From Candidatus Magnetocorallium paracelense (lineage in GTDB: Bacteria > Nitrospirota > Thermodesulfovibrionia > Thermodesulfovibrionales > Magnetobacteriaceae), in NCBI GenBank assembly GCA_029001845.1, contig JAREWP010000043.1, forward strand, positions 1 through 64,000: a stretch of 64,000 nt of DNA. Reading direction: 5' to 3'. Made by a program: the position numbers and the translations under genes. Below the pieces are notes generated by a model. That model did no database searches, was not told the origin of the DNA, and saw nothing but the letters and a program-made list of their open reading frames with translations. Shown here piece after piece: positions 1 to 8,200 of the stretch (within the stretch, counting starts at the first letter, position 1; each line of letters begins with the position of its first letter).

Positions 1-612
1 GCGCGCTCTCCCACAATATCCAGAGCGTATGAGACATAACCCATACCACTAAAATGATAAGAACATGACGTCTGAAAAAATCCGCCATCTTCTTTAACAT
101 ACGCGGCCGTTTCTTTTCTCTCTTCAGGCTCTTTCCAATATCCGCTCCGTACGCCACGACCCTGCCCCTTGGATATTTGTACTCAAAAGGTTCCAGGGGC
201 ATTCCAAAGGCGTCGAGATACTCACGATTGGTGTCGTCTGCATAAGAGATGACGATCTCTTCGTCATACACTCCTGTTTTAGCAATATAATTTGCAAACC
301 TCAGAGGTGTTTTGTTCAAGGGATATTTATAATAGAAAACGACTTCAAAATTACAGGCCCTCGCATAATCCTCAATGGCCTGTTTGATTATAAAAGGCTT
401 GATCGCATTTGAACCCTCGACGGCATCCACAAAGAGGGCGCATTTCTCCGTTCCCTCCCTATCTTTATATATGACGGCTCCCAATACCCCAGGAACTCCC
501 TCAAAATCCGGTGTACATAATCGTAATGCTCCTCTGCCTCAACCCTTTCGGCCTTTCCCTATTCCTTCATCCGATCTTCAATTTCCTTAAGTGTATAATG
601 TCCTCTATTCAT
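1..612 (-). pseudogene. broken hypothetical gene, runs off the left edge
   Basis: Reading leftward from an ATG at 612, the frame gives MNRGHYTLKEIEDRMKE and then an in-frame TAG near 563-561. It resumes as GKAERVEAEEHYDYVHR. Around 510-540 the coding signal moves to another frame, which is open from 538 to the window edge and reads LCTPDFEGVPGVLGAVIYKD, VDAVEGSNAIKPFIIKQAIE and further good coding sequence. The visible end has a basic stretch (KREKKRPRMLKKMADFFRR) followed by a hydrophobic, membrane-like segment. One stop plus one frameshift points to a decayed gene, though a sequencing error could explain either lesion. I do not recognise the family. Confidence 0.45.
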
Positions 613-1120
613 AACAAAGCAAACGAAGTAAAAAAAAGTGGGCATTCCGTGAAGGGCATTATTTACATGTAGGGGCAGATACACAGGTCTGCCTTTACAT
701 TTTAGCAATACACATCAGCATATGCCATCATTTTATTTCATTCGTTGATTTATTTTGTATTCTATAGTGTAACCTAAATTCAAAAAACATACAACGTGAG
801 TATACAGACTTACAAATAAAAAACGTAACTGTTCAGTTTATCGCTAAATAGCATGGGTAAAAAGGTAACATCATTTATCAACATAAAAACCTGTATGGTA
901 ACAGTTGGTGACAATTAACTCAACAAAAGGCTCAGAACCGGAGCTTTGATCCATCGGAATGGAGGAAAGATTTTTACGTTTTTTTGTAAAAAAACAAAAT
1001 ATAGCAAGTTTTTAAATCTCATTCATGCTACAATATTATAAACAGAAACTATATACTTACTGGTTAGGCGTAGAGAGCCAGGGGATGAAAAATGGAAAAT
1101 CAGAAAACAAATGAGGTCAA
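613..1120. other. intergenic stretch, no gene seen
   Basis: This is AT-rich DNA with no convincing coding frame. Around 671-697 there is a short hairpin-like repeat in which GGGGCAGA is answered by TCTGCCT. The right part is the upstream region of the toxin-antitoxin pair; no promoter matches consensus well enough to call. Confidence 0.4.
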
Positions 1121-1408
1121 ATGCTTCAATATGGATGGTGCCGATTTGAGTGGGATGATGAAAATAAGAAAAACGGCAACGTCCAGCATTTACACGATCA
1201 TGGTATCGAGCCAAACGAAGCAGAAGAGTGTTTTTCCAGCAGCTACCGTTTTCATCGAGATGAACGACGATTTGATGACGTCTACATTTTAGATGGTAGA
1301 ACTGATCGTGGACGACGGTTGCGACTTGTTTTTCAGGATAAAGGGTATGGACTTGCCCGGGTATTTACAGGTTGGAATTTGATACCAAAAAAGAAGGGGA
1401 AAAGATGA
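1121..1408 (+). CDS. BrnT-like toxin of a type II toxin-antitoxin pair
   Basis: The 95-residue product matches the BrnT ribonuclease fold pattern: an N-terminal FEWDDENKKNGNVQHL block (family form F-x-W-D-x-x-K-x-x-x-N-x-x-K-H), a central acidic DERRFDDVYILDGRT block and a C-terminal GRRLRLVFQDKGYGLARVFT strand region. BrnT proteins are small RNases that block translation. The ATG at 1121 has a GAGG eight bases upstream. The stop overlaps the start of the next gene as ATGA, as in a co-translated toxin-antitoxin pair. The match is by motif only. The C-terminus (GWNLIPKKKGKR) is unlike the usual BrnT SARxAxxxE tail, so a divergent or inactive member is possible. Confidence 0.6.
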   Translation: MLQYGWCRFEWDDENKKNGNVQHLHDHGIEPNEAEECFSSSYRFHRDERRFDDVYILDGRTDRGRRLRLVFQDKGYGLARVFTGWNLIPKKKGKR

Positions 1409-1722
1409 AAAAACGATTTAGTGATTTATCCAAAGCAGAGCAAGAAAAGACAGAATTGGAATATCATCAAATGAATCCTTCTAATTTTGATAACCTGATG
1501 TCTCAGGCTAAAACTGCTGCCACGGTGTCGATACGTTTACCAAGTGATTTAGTGGAAACGCTAAAAATGGTAGCAAAGTTGGAGGGCGAACGGGGATATC
1601 AGTCGTTGGTGAGAAAATGGATCAGTGAACGTTTACAACAAGAGGCGCAAATAGCTTTGAGATTATCTGAAATGCCTCTTAAAGAAGTCGTAGCAGTATT
1701 AGAGAATCAACTTGCTAAATAA
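1405..1722 (+). CDS. CopG/BrnA-like ribbon-helix-helix antitoxin
   Basis: The 105-residue protein has a variable N-terminus followed by TVSIRLPSDLVETLKMVAKL and GYQSLVRKWISERLQQE, the beta strand and two helices of a ribbon-helix-helix DNA-binding domain. Such antitoxins neutralise the partner and repress their own operon. I place the start at the ATG at 1405, inside the ATGA overlap with the toxin and preceded by GGGGAAAAG. A longer in-frame start at 1372 lies inside the toxin gene and lacks a ribosome site. The C-terminal 35 residues (LSEMPLKEVVAVLENQLAK) probably form the toxin-binding part. Confidence 0.65.
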   Translation: MKKRFSDLSKAEQEKTELEYHQMNPSNFDNLMSQAKTAATVSIRLPSDLVETLKMVAKLEGERGYQSLVRKWISERLQQEAQIALRLSEMPLKEVVAVLENQLAK

Positions 1723-1857
1723 CTACTTCTAAGGGCCTATATTAATTGACGATTTTCGATTGACGATTGACTGATGCTGACAAAAGCGGCTCAGGAGCCC
1801 GTATTTGTTCAGAATGTCCCAATCGGAGGTTTCTTACAGATGAGTTTATCTTGTTCG

Positions 1858-1885
1858 TTGACAATGTTTTTATAATTATTATAAT
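1858..1885 (+). promoter_or_regulatory. near-consensus sigma70 promoter for the ligase/dehydrogenase operon
   Basis: TTGACA at 1858-1863 and TATAAT at 1880-1885 are both perfect consensus hexamers separated by 16 bases. Transcription would start near 1892, about 66 bases before the GTG start at 1958. Confidence 0.75.
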
Positions 1886-1957
1886 ATGACCACGTTATTT
1901 TTGTACCCGACCTGAAAACTCACTCACACCATAAGCTATAAATATTAAGGAGAAACA

Positions 1958-3448
1958 GTGCATTCCGACCCACCATATCTAACCCTGACGGGCGCTTTGG
2001 AAAATAATATATCCAACAATCCCGACAAAATATTTATAATCCATAACAACAACTCATATACATATAGCGATGTACATCTGCTCTCAAATGGTTTCGCCGA
2101 CTTTCTAATATCCGCCGGAATAGGGAAAAAGGACAAAGTCTGTCTTCTGCTCCCGCGTACGCCGGAACTGATTATCGCATTCTTCGGAATCATGAAAGCA
2201 GGCGCATTGCCTGTCCCTGTTAATTACACATTAAGCAGCAAGGAGGTTACAAACTTTATAACATCCTCGTCGCCTTCATTAATTCTATTGCATGAAAAGC
2301 TTATTCATATTCCGGATATTCATGGTATGACCTGCAAAACGGTAGTCATTGGAAATGAGCACAGGGAGTATTTAAACTGGAAAAAAATTTGTACTCCCCT
2401 GAAAAAGAGTATTCATATAGAGACAGGTATGGACGACATCGCCTACCTGAATTATACAACCGGTTCAAGCGGTGTTCCAAAGGGCGCTGTTGCAACTCAC
2501 AAGAATATTTATTGGAACACCGTCGCTGCCGTAAAAGCATTAAAAATCCTTTCCAATGACATACACCTCTGTATGTTTGCATCCTTTGCTCACCCCCACG
2601 AGCTTTTTGCAAGAGCTGTGTACACGGGAGGAACAATCGTGATGCTCGAGGAGATTAACCCCAAAACCATTACAAAAACTGTCGTAAAGAATTCCGTAAC
2701 CTCCATGATGGGACTGGCGCCGATGTTCGATATGATGAGCAGGCACTGCAATGACCTCTCTGTCGAAAGTCTGAGGATTGCCGAAAGCGGAGGGATGTTT
2801 ACACAGGGTGCAATAATTAATAGTTTTAAGCATCGATTCGGCGTACCGGTGCTCTCCGTATGGGGAAGTACCGAGACTTCAGGTATCGCTATTGCGAATA
2901 CGCCGGAATCGTATAGAGTGGACGGCTCGATGGGCAGACCCTGTCCATGTTACGATGTGCTGGTGTGTGACGAAAGCGGAAAAGAGGTTGGTCCCGGTGA
3001 AATTGGTGAGTTGCGTTTTAAAGGCGAAGGTGTCGTGTCTCGTTATTTTGAAGACGACACAGGTTTTCCATTGGATGACGGTTGGTATGTAAGCGGAGAT
3101 CTCGCTTCCAGAGACGAAGAGGGTTTTTTCTATTTTGCCGAGAGGAAAAGCGGATTGATTAAAGTGGCCGGATTGAAAGTTTACCCCTTACAGGTGGAAA
3201 ATGTGCTTTTAACGCACAAGTCGGTTAAAGAAGCAGCGGTCATCGCCATGGAGGACAGGCTGAGAGGCATGACGCCCAAAGCATTTGTGGTGCCGATTAA
3301 AGGCGAAGAATCGGACCCTATGGAAATACAAAAATTCTGCAGAAAAAAGCTGGCCGATTATATGGTTCCCAGGGAAATTGTATTTCTCGATGAAATGCCG
3401 AAAATAGGCAGCGGTAAAATAGACAAAAAAGCGTTAAAGGAGTTTTAA
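1958..3448 (+). CDS. AMP-forming acyl-CoA/aryl-CoA ligase family protein
   Basis: The 496-residue enzyme carries the full set of ANL-superfamily signatures: the phosphate loop YTTGSSGVPKG near residue 165, WGSTETSG near 300, GWYVSGD near 375, the hinge/A8 segment SGLIKVAGLKVYP near 397 and the catalytic lysine in GSGKIDKKAL near 485. These enzymes activate a carboxylate as the acyl-adenylate and usually transfer it to CoA or a carrier protein. The substrate cannot be read from sequence; the overall form resembles the benzoate/4-hydroxybenzoate ligase group. Translation starts at GTG 1958 behind AAGGAG. The stop overlaps the ATG of the dehydrogenase (TAATG), so the two are co-translated. Confidence 0.85.
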   Translation: MHSDPPYLTLTGALENNISNNPDKIFIIHNNNSYTYSDVHLLSNGFADFLISAGIGKKDKVCLLLPRTPELIIAFFGIMKAGALPVPVNYTLSSKEVTNFITSSSPSLILLHEKLIHIPDIHGMTCKTVVIGNEHREYLNWKKICTPLKKSIHIETGMDDIAYLNYTTGSSGVPKGAVATHKNIYWNTVAAVKALKILSNDIHLCMFASFAHPHELFARAVYTGGTIVMLEEINPKTITKTVVKNSVTSMMGLAPMFDMMSRHCNDLSVESLRIAESGGMFTQGAIINSFKHRFGVPVLSVWGSTETSGIAIANTPESYRVDGSMGRPCPCYDVLVCDESGKEVGPGEIGELRFKGEGVVSRYFEDDTGFPLDDGWYVSGDLASRDEEGFFYFAERKSGLIKVAGLKVYPLQVENVLLTHKSVKEAAVIAMEDRLRGMTPKAFVVPIKGEESDPMEIQKFCRKKLADYMVPREIVFLDEMPKIGSGKIDKKALKEF

Positions 3449-4620
3449 TGAAGGCCTTGGTCGTTAATGCCGAGTGGAGTCCCAGAGACGGATACCCTGT
3501 TACCATAGAAGAAAGGACGCAGAAAAGGGCTGCATCGGGAAGCCGGGTATGGAGAAACCCCGAATTCGAGTTTAAAAATATCTCTGAACCGGACTTGAAT
3601 GATGACGAGTTGCTTATAAGAGTAAAAAGATGCGGAATATGTGGAAGCGATACCCATCTTTATGAAACAGACCGAGAGGGATACATTATATTTTCAGGCC
3701 CTGTCAGACTTCCCTCCATCATCGGACATGAGTACTCAGGGATTGTGGAAAGAACAGGCAGAGGAGTAAGAGGCTTTAAAGCGGGCGACAGCGTAACAGT
3801 AGAAAGCGTTTCATGGTGCGGCAGGTGTACGCCATGCAGAAGCGGCTCATTCAACCAATGCGAGCATGTAGAGCTTGTGGGCATAACGGTGGACGGTGCA
3901 ATGGCGGATTTTGTAAAGGCAAATGATCGCTCTTGCTGGAATATAAACAGTCTCTTTGAAGTATACGATAAAGAAGAGGTTTACGATGTTGGTGCATTAA
4001 TTGAACCGGTAGGCTGCGCTTATAACGGTATTTTTATAAGCGGCGGCGGTTTCAAACCAGGGGCCAATGCCACTGTGTTCGGTGTCGGTCCTATCGGTCT
4101 GGGCGCTGTAGCGCTTCTGAGAATTGCAGGGGCATCTATTATAATTGCCTTTGACATAAAAGACGAGCGTCTGGAGATTGCAGCAAAGCTTGGAGCGGAT
4201 TTCACATTTAATGTAAACGCTCTCAGGGATAAAGGCGTAACTCCCGGGGAGATCATTATGGATATTACAAAGGGGGCGGGCGCTGAAATACAGATCGAAG
4301 CAGCGGGAGCAGCTTCTCAAACCATACCTGAAATGGAGCGAACAATGGCTGTAAACGGCAAAATCGTATATCTCGGAAGAGCGGCCCAGTCGACTCCTAT
4401 TTATCTTGACATACTGGTCTCAGGTGCAAAAAGCATTGTAGGAGCCAGAGGCCATGCAGGTTATGGTATATACAACAACATAATAAGATTACTACTCACC
4501 GGCAGGCTGAAAGTGCTGGATATGGTGACCTCTCATTTCGATTTTAATCGGGCCATGGAAGGAATAAAAAAATCGACTGAACGGATAGACGGCAAGATTA
4601 TGTTGAAAATGGACGATTAA
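3448..4620 (+). CDS. zinc-dependent alcohol/polyol dehydrogenase (MDR family)
   Basis: The 390-residue protein is a medium-chain dehydrogenase. It has the catalytic-zinc CGICGSDTH near residue 63 and GHEYSG near 93, the four-cysteine structural-zinc loop (CGRCTPCRSGSFNQC) near 125 and the NAD-binding GVGPIGLGAVALL near 211. The unusual N-terminus (MKALVVNAEWSPR, then VWRNPEFEF) resembles the sorbitol/threonine/scyllo-inosose dehydrogenase subgroup, so oxidation of a secondary alcohol on a polyol or sugar is likely. It shares an operon with the upstream ligase; that pairing suggests a small catabolic or biosynthetic module, but the substrate is unknown. Confidence 0.85.
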   Translation: MKALVVNAEWSPRDGYPVTIEERTQKRAASGSRVWRNPEFEFKNISEPDLNDDELLIRVKRCGICGSDTHLYETDREGYIIFSGPVRLPSIIGHEYSGIVERTGRGVRGFKAGDSVTVESVSWCGRCTPCRSGSFNQCEHVELVGITVDGAMADFVKANDRSCWNINSLFEVYDKEEVYDVGALIEPVGCAYNGIFISGGGFKPGANATVFGVGPIGLGAVALLRIAGASIIIAFDIKDERLEIAAKLGADFTFNVNALRDKGVTPGEIIMDITKGAGAEIQIEAAGAASQTIPEMERTMAVNGKIVYLGRAAQSTPIYLDILVSGAKSIVGARGHAGYGIYNNIIRLLLTGRLKVLDMVTSHFDFNRAMEGIKKSTERIDGKIMLKMDD

Positions 4621-4791
4621 GATCAATTCATAACAAAAACAGAAAGTCAAAAAGAACTTTAGGGTCAACCGGAAATTTTAAAAAAGTTGTATTTTTACAT
4701 CAGTTATGTTATATTTCAAACCAATCGAAACTATTATATAATTATACCAGACAGTGAGCTGTTGCAAAAAAAATCAAAGGAGACAATTCTT

Positions 4792-5646
4792 ATGACAAAA
4801 AAATTTTTGGCTCTAATCATCACAATACCGGTTATCTGCTTCCTCACATTAAGTTCATACGGCGCAGAAACCAAAACCGCGGTAACAAAGACCATTGACC
4901 TGTCAGGCGTCCCTGTAGACACTGCTGCTTCCGCCGACGGCAAATATCTCTTTGTTCTGACAAACAAAGGCGAAGTCAATATCTATACCGCAGACGGTAA
5001 ACTGAAGGACTCTGTCAAAATCGATTCCTCCGCCGACATTATCAGTGCTTCTCCCGACGGTTCTACAATATATCTGACGGACCGGGAAAAGCATACGACT
5101 CAGGTCGTGTCTATTGACTTTGTCTACGATTTCGATTTATCGAACTCACCAATAAAGGGTAAAAAAGACGCCCCTGTAGCTGTCGCTATTTTCAGCGATT
5201 TCCAGTGACCTTACTGCGCCAGGGCAGTGCCCTTACTTGAGCAGTTGCTCAAGAATAATCCCGATAACGTAAAAATAGTCTTTAAAAATTTCCCGCTGAG
5301 AATGCACAAATTCGCCTTTCCCACTGCAATTGCCGCCATGGCGGCCCACAGGCAGGGAAAGTTCTGGGAATATCATGACCTGGTTTTCGAAAACTACAAA
5401 AAGCTCAATGAAGAAAAGTTGGTCGAACTTGCAAAGCAGGTCGGACTGAATATGGACCAATTCGCTAAGGACAGGAAAGACAGAAAACTGGCTCACCAGA
5501 TACAGTCCGACATGAATGAAGGCATGAAGGCCGGTGTACGAGGGACTCCGACAATGTTTATAAACGGAAGTCGTCTGAAAGTCCGTGATCCGCAGGGTAT
5601 ACAAAAGGTGATAGAAAAAGAACTGCAAAGCTTAAAAGGTAAATAG
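4792..5646 (+). CDS. secreted DsbA-like thioredoxin-fold protein with a candidate selenocysteine (UGA 5206-5208)
   Basis: From the ATG at 4792 (AAAGGAG upstream) the frame encodes a signal peptide (MTKKFLALIITIPVICFLTL). A propeller-like stretch follows (VDTAASADGKYLFVLTNKG, IISASPDGSTIYLTD), then VAIFSDFQ-UGA-PYCARA. The frame continues intact after the UGA for 146 codons through a DsbA alpha domain, including the cis-proline loop RGTPTMFING and a normal C-terminus. UGA stands exactly where the first Cys of FSDFQCPYC would be, so the active site would read Sec-Pro-Tyr-Cys (residue 139 of 284). A hairpin fitting a bacterial SECIS follows. DsbA-family proteins handle periplasmic disulfides; Sec versions are known in some anaerobes. 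The alternative is a nonsense mutation or sequencing error. No sel genes lie in the window. Confidence 0.8.
5209..5253 (+). promoter_or_regulatory. candidate bacterial SECIS hairpin(s) downstream of the UGA codon
   Basis: AGGGC-AGU-GCCCU (5221-5233) forms a GC-rich stem whose G-containing apical loop lies 18-20 bases after the UGA, within the spacing known for SelB-binding bacterial SECIS elements. The flanking CUGC (5214-5217) and GCAG (5241-5244) can extend the stem. A second perfect 7-bp hairpin, CUUGAGC-AGUU-GCUCAAG, lies at 5236-5253. Which hairpin would act is inferred by eye, with no folding calculation. Confidence 0.5.
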
Positions 5647-5685
5647 AGTATTACAAAGCTATCGGCATTTTGACTCTTGTTGTTT

Positions 5686-5757
5686 TAACCACGAAGAACA
5701 CGAAGGTCACGAAGTTTTTAAGAATGTTCTTCTTGCCCGACCTGAACTTCGTGGTTA
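5686..5757. repeat. AACCACGAAG...CTTCGTGGTT palindromic intergenic repeat
   Basis: AACCACGAAGAACACGAAGG on the left is answered by AACTTCGTGGTTA on the right. The same sequence type recurs at about 40507-40572, and a related ACCACAGATTACACAGAT/CTGTGTCATTGTGGT pair lies near 18650-18700. Confidence 0.6.
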
Positions 5758-5822
5758 TTGAAATTAAGCCCTTTTGAGTCTATTTTGAGACAAATAATTC
5801 TAAAAACTGACAGGTAACGAAA

Positions 5823-6329
5823 ATTTCTAATCCACAAGTCATAGATCTCTGCAAAAAGGCGATTAAAAGCGACATCGCCGGCATTGACGACATTCCCTAT
5901 GAAGTAGCCAATACGATCGCCAATGTGTATTACCGTTTTTTCGACCTGACGACAAAACACACAGATCCGGCTGACCTTGAAAACCATTCCATCGAGCAGG
6001 TAAAAGATATTTTTCTCTCTTCCATTGAAGAGAAATCCGATGACCTGGAGAGCGAAGAGTATGAAAGCATCCTGCAAAATTTTGTAAAGCTTACGGCGGC
6101 GGTAGAAAGTGTTCCGCAATTCATCGAATCTTTCAGGGAAATAGACAGGGAGAACGATCCTAATGCCTACAGGCTTGCAACCGCCATGATCGTCGACTGC
6201 CTCAAGTATAACATCAAAGATGCGCCTGAAAAGAGCGTAATGAAGAGGATGCTCGAAAGGCTCAAAAAATTACGGGCAGGCGAAATCGACGATATCGAAG
6301 GCCTGGTCAATAAAATGTGGCCTGAATAA
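5823..6329 (+). CDS. hypothetical helical protein, start uncertain
   Basis: An open frame that looks coding runs from a TGA at 5808 to the stop at 6329. It includes ISNPQVIDLCKKAIKSDIAG and IDDIPYEVANTIANVYYRFF and is helical and acidic throughout, ending LRAGEIDDIEGLVNKMWPE. No ATG, GTG or TTG occurs before the GTG at 5925, which falls inside a stretch that seems continuous with the preceding codons. I give the frame from an ATT at 5823 as the fullest version; annotation from GTG 5925 (134 aa) is the conservative choice. The gene may use a rare start or have lost its 5' end. I do not recognise the family. Confidence 0.55.
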   Translation: MSNPQVIDLCKKAIKSDIAGIDDIPYEVANTIANVYYRFFDLTTKHTDPADLENHSIEQVKDIFLSSIEEKSDDLESEEYESILQNFVKLTAAVESVPQFIESFREIDRENDPNAYRLATAMIVDCLKYNIKDAPEKSVMKRMLERLKKLRAGEIDDIEGLVNKMWPE

Positions 6330-6438
6330 TATTTATACTCTCCTGTAACTGTTTCCGACTTTTGCCTGACAGCCTTCCAAAATTCTTGATGAGCTGTTTC
6401 CAATATCCTCCAAGAATCGCTGTAATATTGTCTGCTAT

Positions 6439-6468
6439 TTGAAAAAAACAACTTCTTTTTGTTATGAT
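6439..6468 (+). promoter_or_regulatory. probable sigma70 promoter of the sugar operon
   Basis: TTGAAA (6439-6444) and TATGAT (6463-6468) are each one base from consensus, with an 18-base spacer. The start of transcription would be near 6475, about 25 bases before the ATG at 6501. Confidence 0.45.
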
Positions 6469-6500
6469 TGCTATTCGTATTTTTGAATGAAGGAGAGAGG

Positions 6501-7205
6501 ATGAAGGTATCTTTAATATTACCAACTTATAACGAAGTCGAAGGGATGAAGGCTATCATGCCTGAAATAGATAAATCCTGGTATGATGAGCTGATCATAG
6601 TGGATGGCGGCTCAACGGACGGTACGATAGAATATGCTCAGGAAAAGGGGTACCCCATCTTCGTACAAAAAAAGAAAGGACTCAGACAGGGACTGATGGA
6701 GGCCTGTGAAAAGGCAACCGGCGATATAATTATCGAATTCAGTCCTGACGGTAACTCCATAGCCGAAAAGATTCCTCCCCTTATCGAAAAGATGAAGGAA
6801 GGTTACGATATGGTAATCGTTTCCAGATACGCCGACGGCGCCAAGAGTTATGACGACGATGTAATAACCTCTTTTGGCAACTGGATGTTTACGAACCTGA
6901 TTAATCTCGTACACGGAGCCCACTACACTGATGCAATGGTTATGTTCAGGGCCTTTAAAAAAGATATTATAAAAACCCTTGATCTCGATAATGACGTTCA
7001 TTATTCCTATGTAGAGAGGTTGTTTTTCACCAAAATCAGCTGGGAGCCTCTGTTGTCTGTAAGATGCGCCAAGAAGAAGCTTAAGTATACTGAAATACCG
7101 GGTGACGAACCGCCCAGAATAGGCGGTGAGAGGAAACTACAGATCGTCCGCTGGGGAAGCGCTTATCTTACACAAGTACTGAGAGAGAAAGTTTATTGGC
7201 AATAA
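6501..7205 (+). CDS. GT2-family glycosyltransferase, DPM1-like
   Basis: The 234-residue protein begins SLILPTYNEVEGMKAIM and has LIIVDGGSTDGTIEYAQEKG, the nucleotide-sugar-binding strand of GT-A family 2 enzymes. An acidic PDGN at about residue 86 replaces the usual DxD metal motif. Lack of C-terminal membrane helices and its length fit the soluble dolichyl/polyprenyl-phosphate sugar synthase type, which loads a sugar from GDP or UDP onto a lipid carrier. The ATG at 6501 has AAGGAGAGAGG just upstream. It is the first gene of a tightly spaced operon of sugar-nucleotide enzymes. The sugar donor is not known; the downstream HddA/HddC-like genes suggest a GDP-linked sugar. Confidence 0.8.
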   Translation: MKVSLILPTYNEVEGMKAIMPEIDKSWYDELIIVDGGSTDGTIEYAQEKGYPIFVQKKKGLRQGLMEACEKATGDIIIEFSPDGNSIAEKIPPLIEKMKEGYDMVIVSRYADGAKSYDDDVITSFGNWMFTNLINLVHGAHYTDAMVMFRAFKKDIIKTLDLDNDVHYSYVERLFFTKISWEPLLSVRCAKKKLKYTEIPGDEPPRIGGERKLQIVRWGSAYLTQVLREKVYWQ

Positions 7206-7238
7206 AAGAATTATTATCTCTAACAGGAAACATCTATC

Positions 7239-8195
7239 ATGAAAGAACTTAAAGAAAAGATACTTATTACCGGAGGCTCCGGCTATATAGGCTCTACTCT
7301 GATTCCATGGCTACTTGACGAAGGATATGCCGTAACTGCCGTTGACAACCTTATGTACAATCAGGCCACATTAATGGATTACTGTCATAGAGGCAATTTC
7401 GATTTTATCAGGGGAGATGCAAGGGATGAGGGACTGATAAAGGAGCTTTTAAAAAATGCCGACATAGTGATTCCGCTGGCCTGTCTCACTGGAGCGCCAC
7501 TTTGCGAGAGAGACCCCTGGGCTGCCGAAAGTGTTATGGTGGACGCCATAAATTTACTCCTGAAAAACAGGAGCAGCGACCAGCTTATGCTCTATCCGAA
7601 TACAAACAGCGGTTACGGCATTGGCGAAGAAGGCAAATACTGCACCGAGGAGTCGCCGCTCAGGCCTGTTTCACTTTATGGCAGACTAAAAGTAGAGGCT
7701 GAGAACAGGATACTTGATTCAGGCAATTGCGTCTCCTTCAGGCTGGCAACGGTATTCGGGGCTGCGCAGCGAATGCGTATCGACCTCCTGGTAAACGATT
7801 TTGTCTACCGCGCCGTTACAGACAGGTTCGTAGTACTCTTTCAGGCAGAGGCCAAACGAAATTACATACATATCAGAGATGTTGTCAAAGGATTCATACA
7901 CGCCCTCAATAATTGGGACACCATGAAAAATAACACTTACAACATGGGACTATCGGACGCCAATCTCTCTAAAAGAGAACTTTGTGAAAAAATCAGGAAC
8001 TTTATACCGGAATTCTACTTTACGATCGCAGAGATCGGAGAAGACCCGGACAAAAGGGATTATATAGTAAGCAACGAAAAGATAGAGTCTACCGGCTACT
8101 GCCCCTCCTTTTCTCTCGATGACGGAATAAAAGAGCTTATAAAAGTCTACAAAATTTTAAAACTGAAGAGGAACGATTTTACCAACAACCCCTGA
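7239..8195 (+). CDS. NAD-dependent sugar epimerase/dehydratase (SDR)
   Basis: The 318-residue extended SDR has the Rossmann motif ITGGSGYIGSTL at its N-terminus, PNTNSGYG in the central active-site strand and the catalytic pair in SLYGRLKVEAE (YxxxK near residue 147). It most resembles UDP-glucose 4-epimerase/dTDP-glucose dehydratase relatives. FRLATVFGAAQRMRIDLLVNDF is the substrate-loop region typical of these enzymes. It lies 33 bases after the glycosyltransferase and 5 bases before the radical SAM gene. The exact reaction cannot be assigned from sequence. Confidence 0.8.
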   Translation: MKELKEKILITGGSGYIGSTLIPWLLDEGYAVTAVDNLMYNQATLMDYCHRGNFDFIRGDARDEGLIKELLKNADIVIPLACLTGAPLCERDPWAAESVMVDAINLLLKNRSSDQLMLYPNTNSGYGIGEEGKYCTEESPLRPVSLYGRLKVEAENRILDSGNCVSFRLATVFGAAQRMRIDLLVNDFVYRAVTDRFVVLFQAEAKRNYIHIRDVVKGFIHALNNWDTMKNNTYNMGLSDANLSKRELCEKIRNFIPEFYFTIAEIGEDPDKRDYIVSNEKIESTGYCPSFSLDDGIKELIKVYKILKLKRNDFTNNP

Positions 8196-8200
8196 TTATC

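Noticed and set aside
561-563. TAG as a recoded (pyrrolysine) codon in the left-edge gene
   Set aside because: A frameshift in the same gene and no support for pyl genes make decay the simpler explanation.
1092-1292. 66-codon frame overlapping the BrnT-like gene
   Set aside because: It overlaps the toxin in another frame and has no recognisable content.
4687-4791. Longer N-terminus for the DsbA-like protein
   Set aside because: The ATG at 4792 has AAAGGAG and opens a perfect signal peptide; the extra 35 residues look like leader RNA with a TATAAT at 4737-4742.
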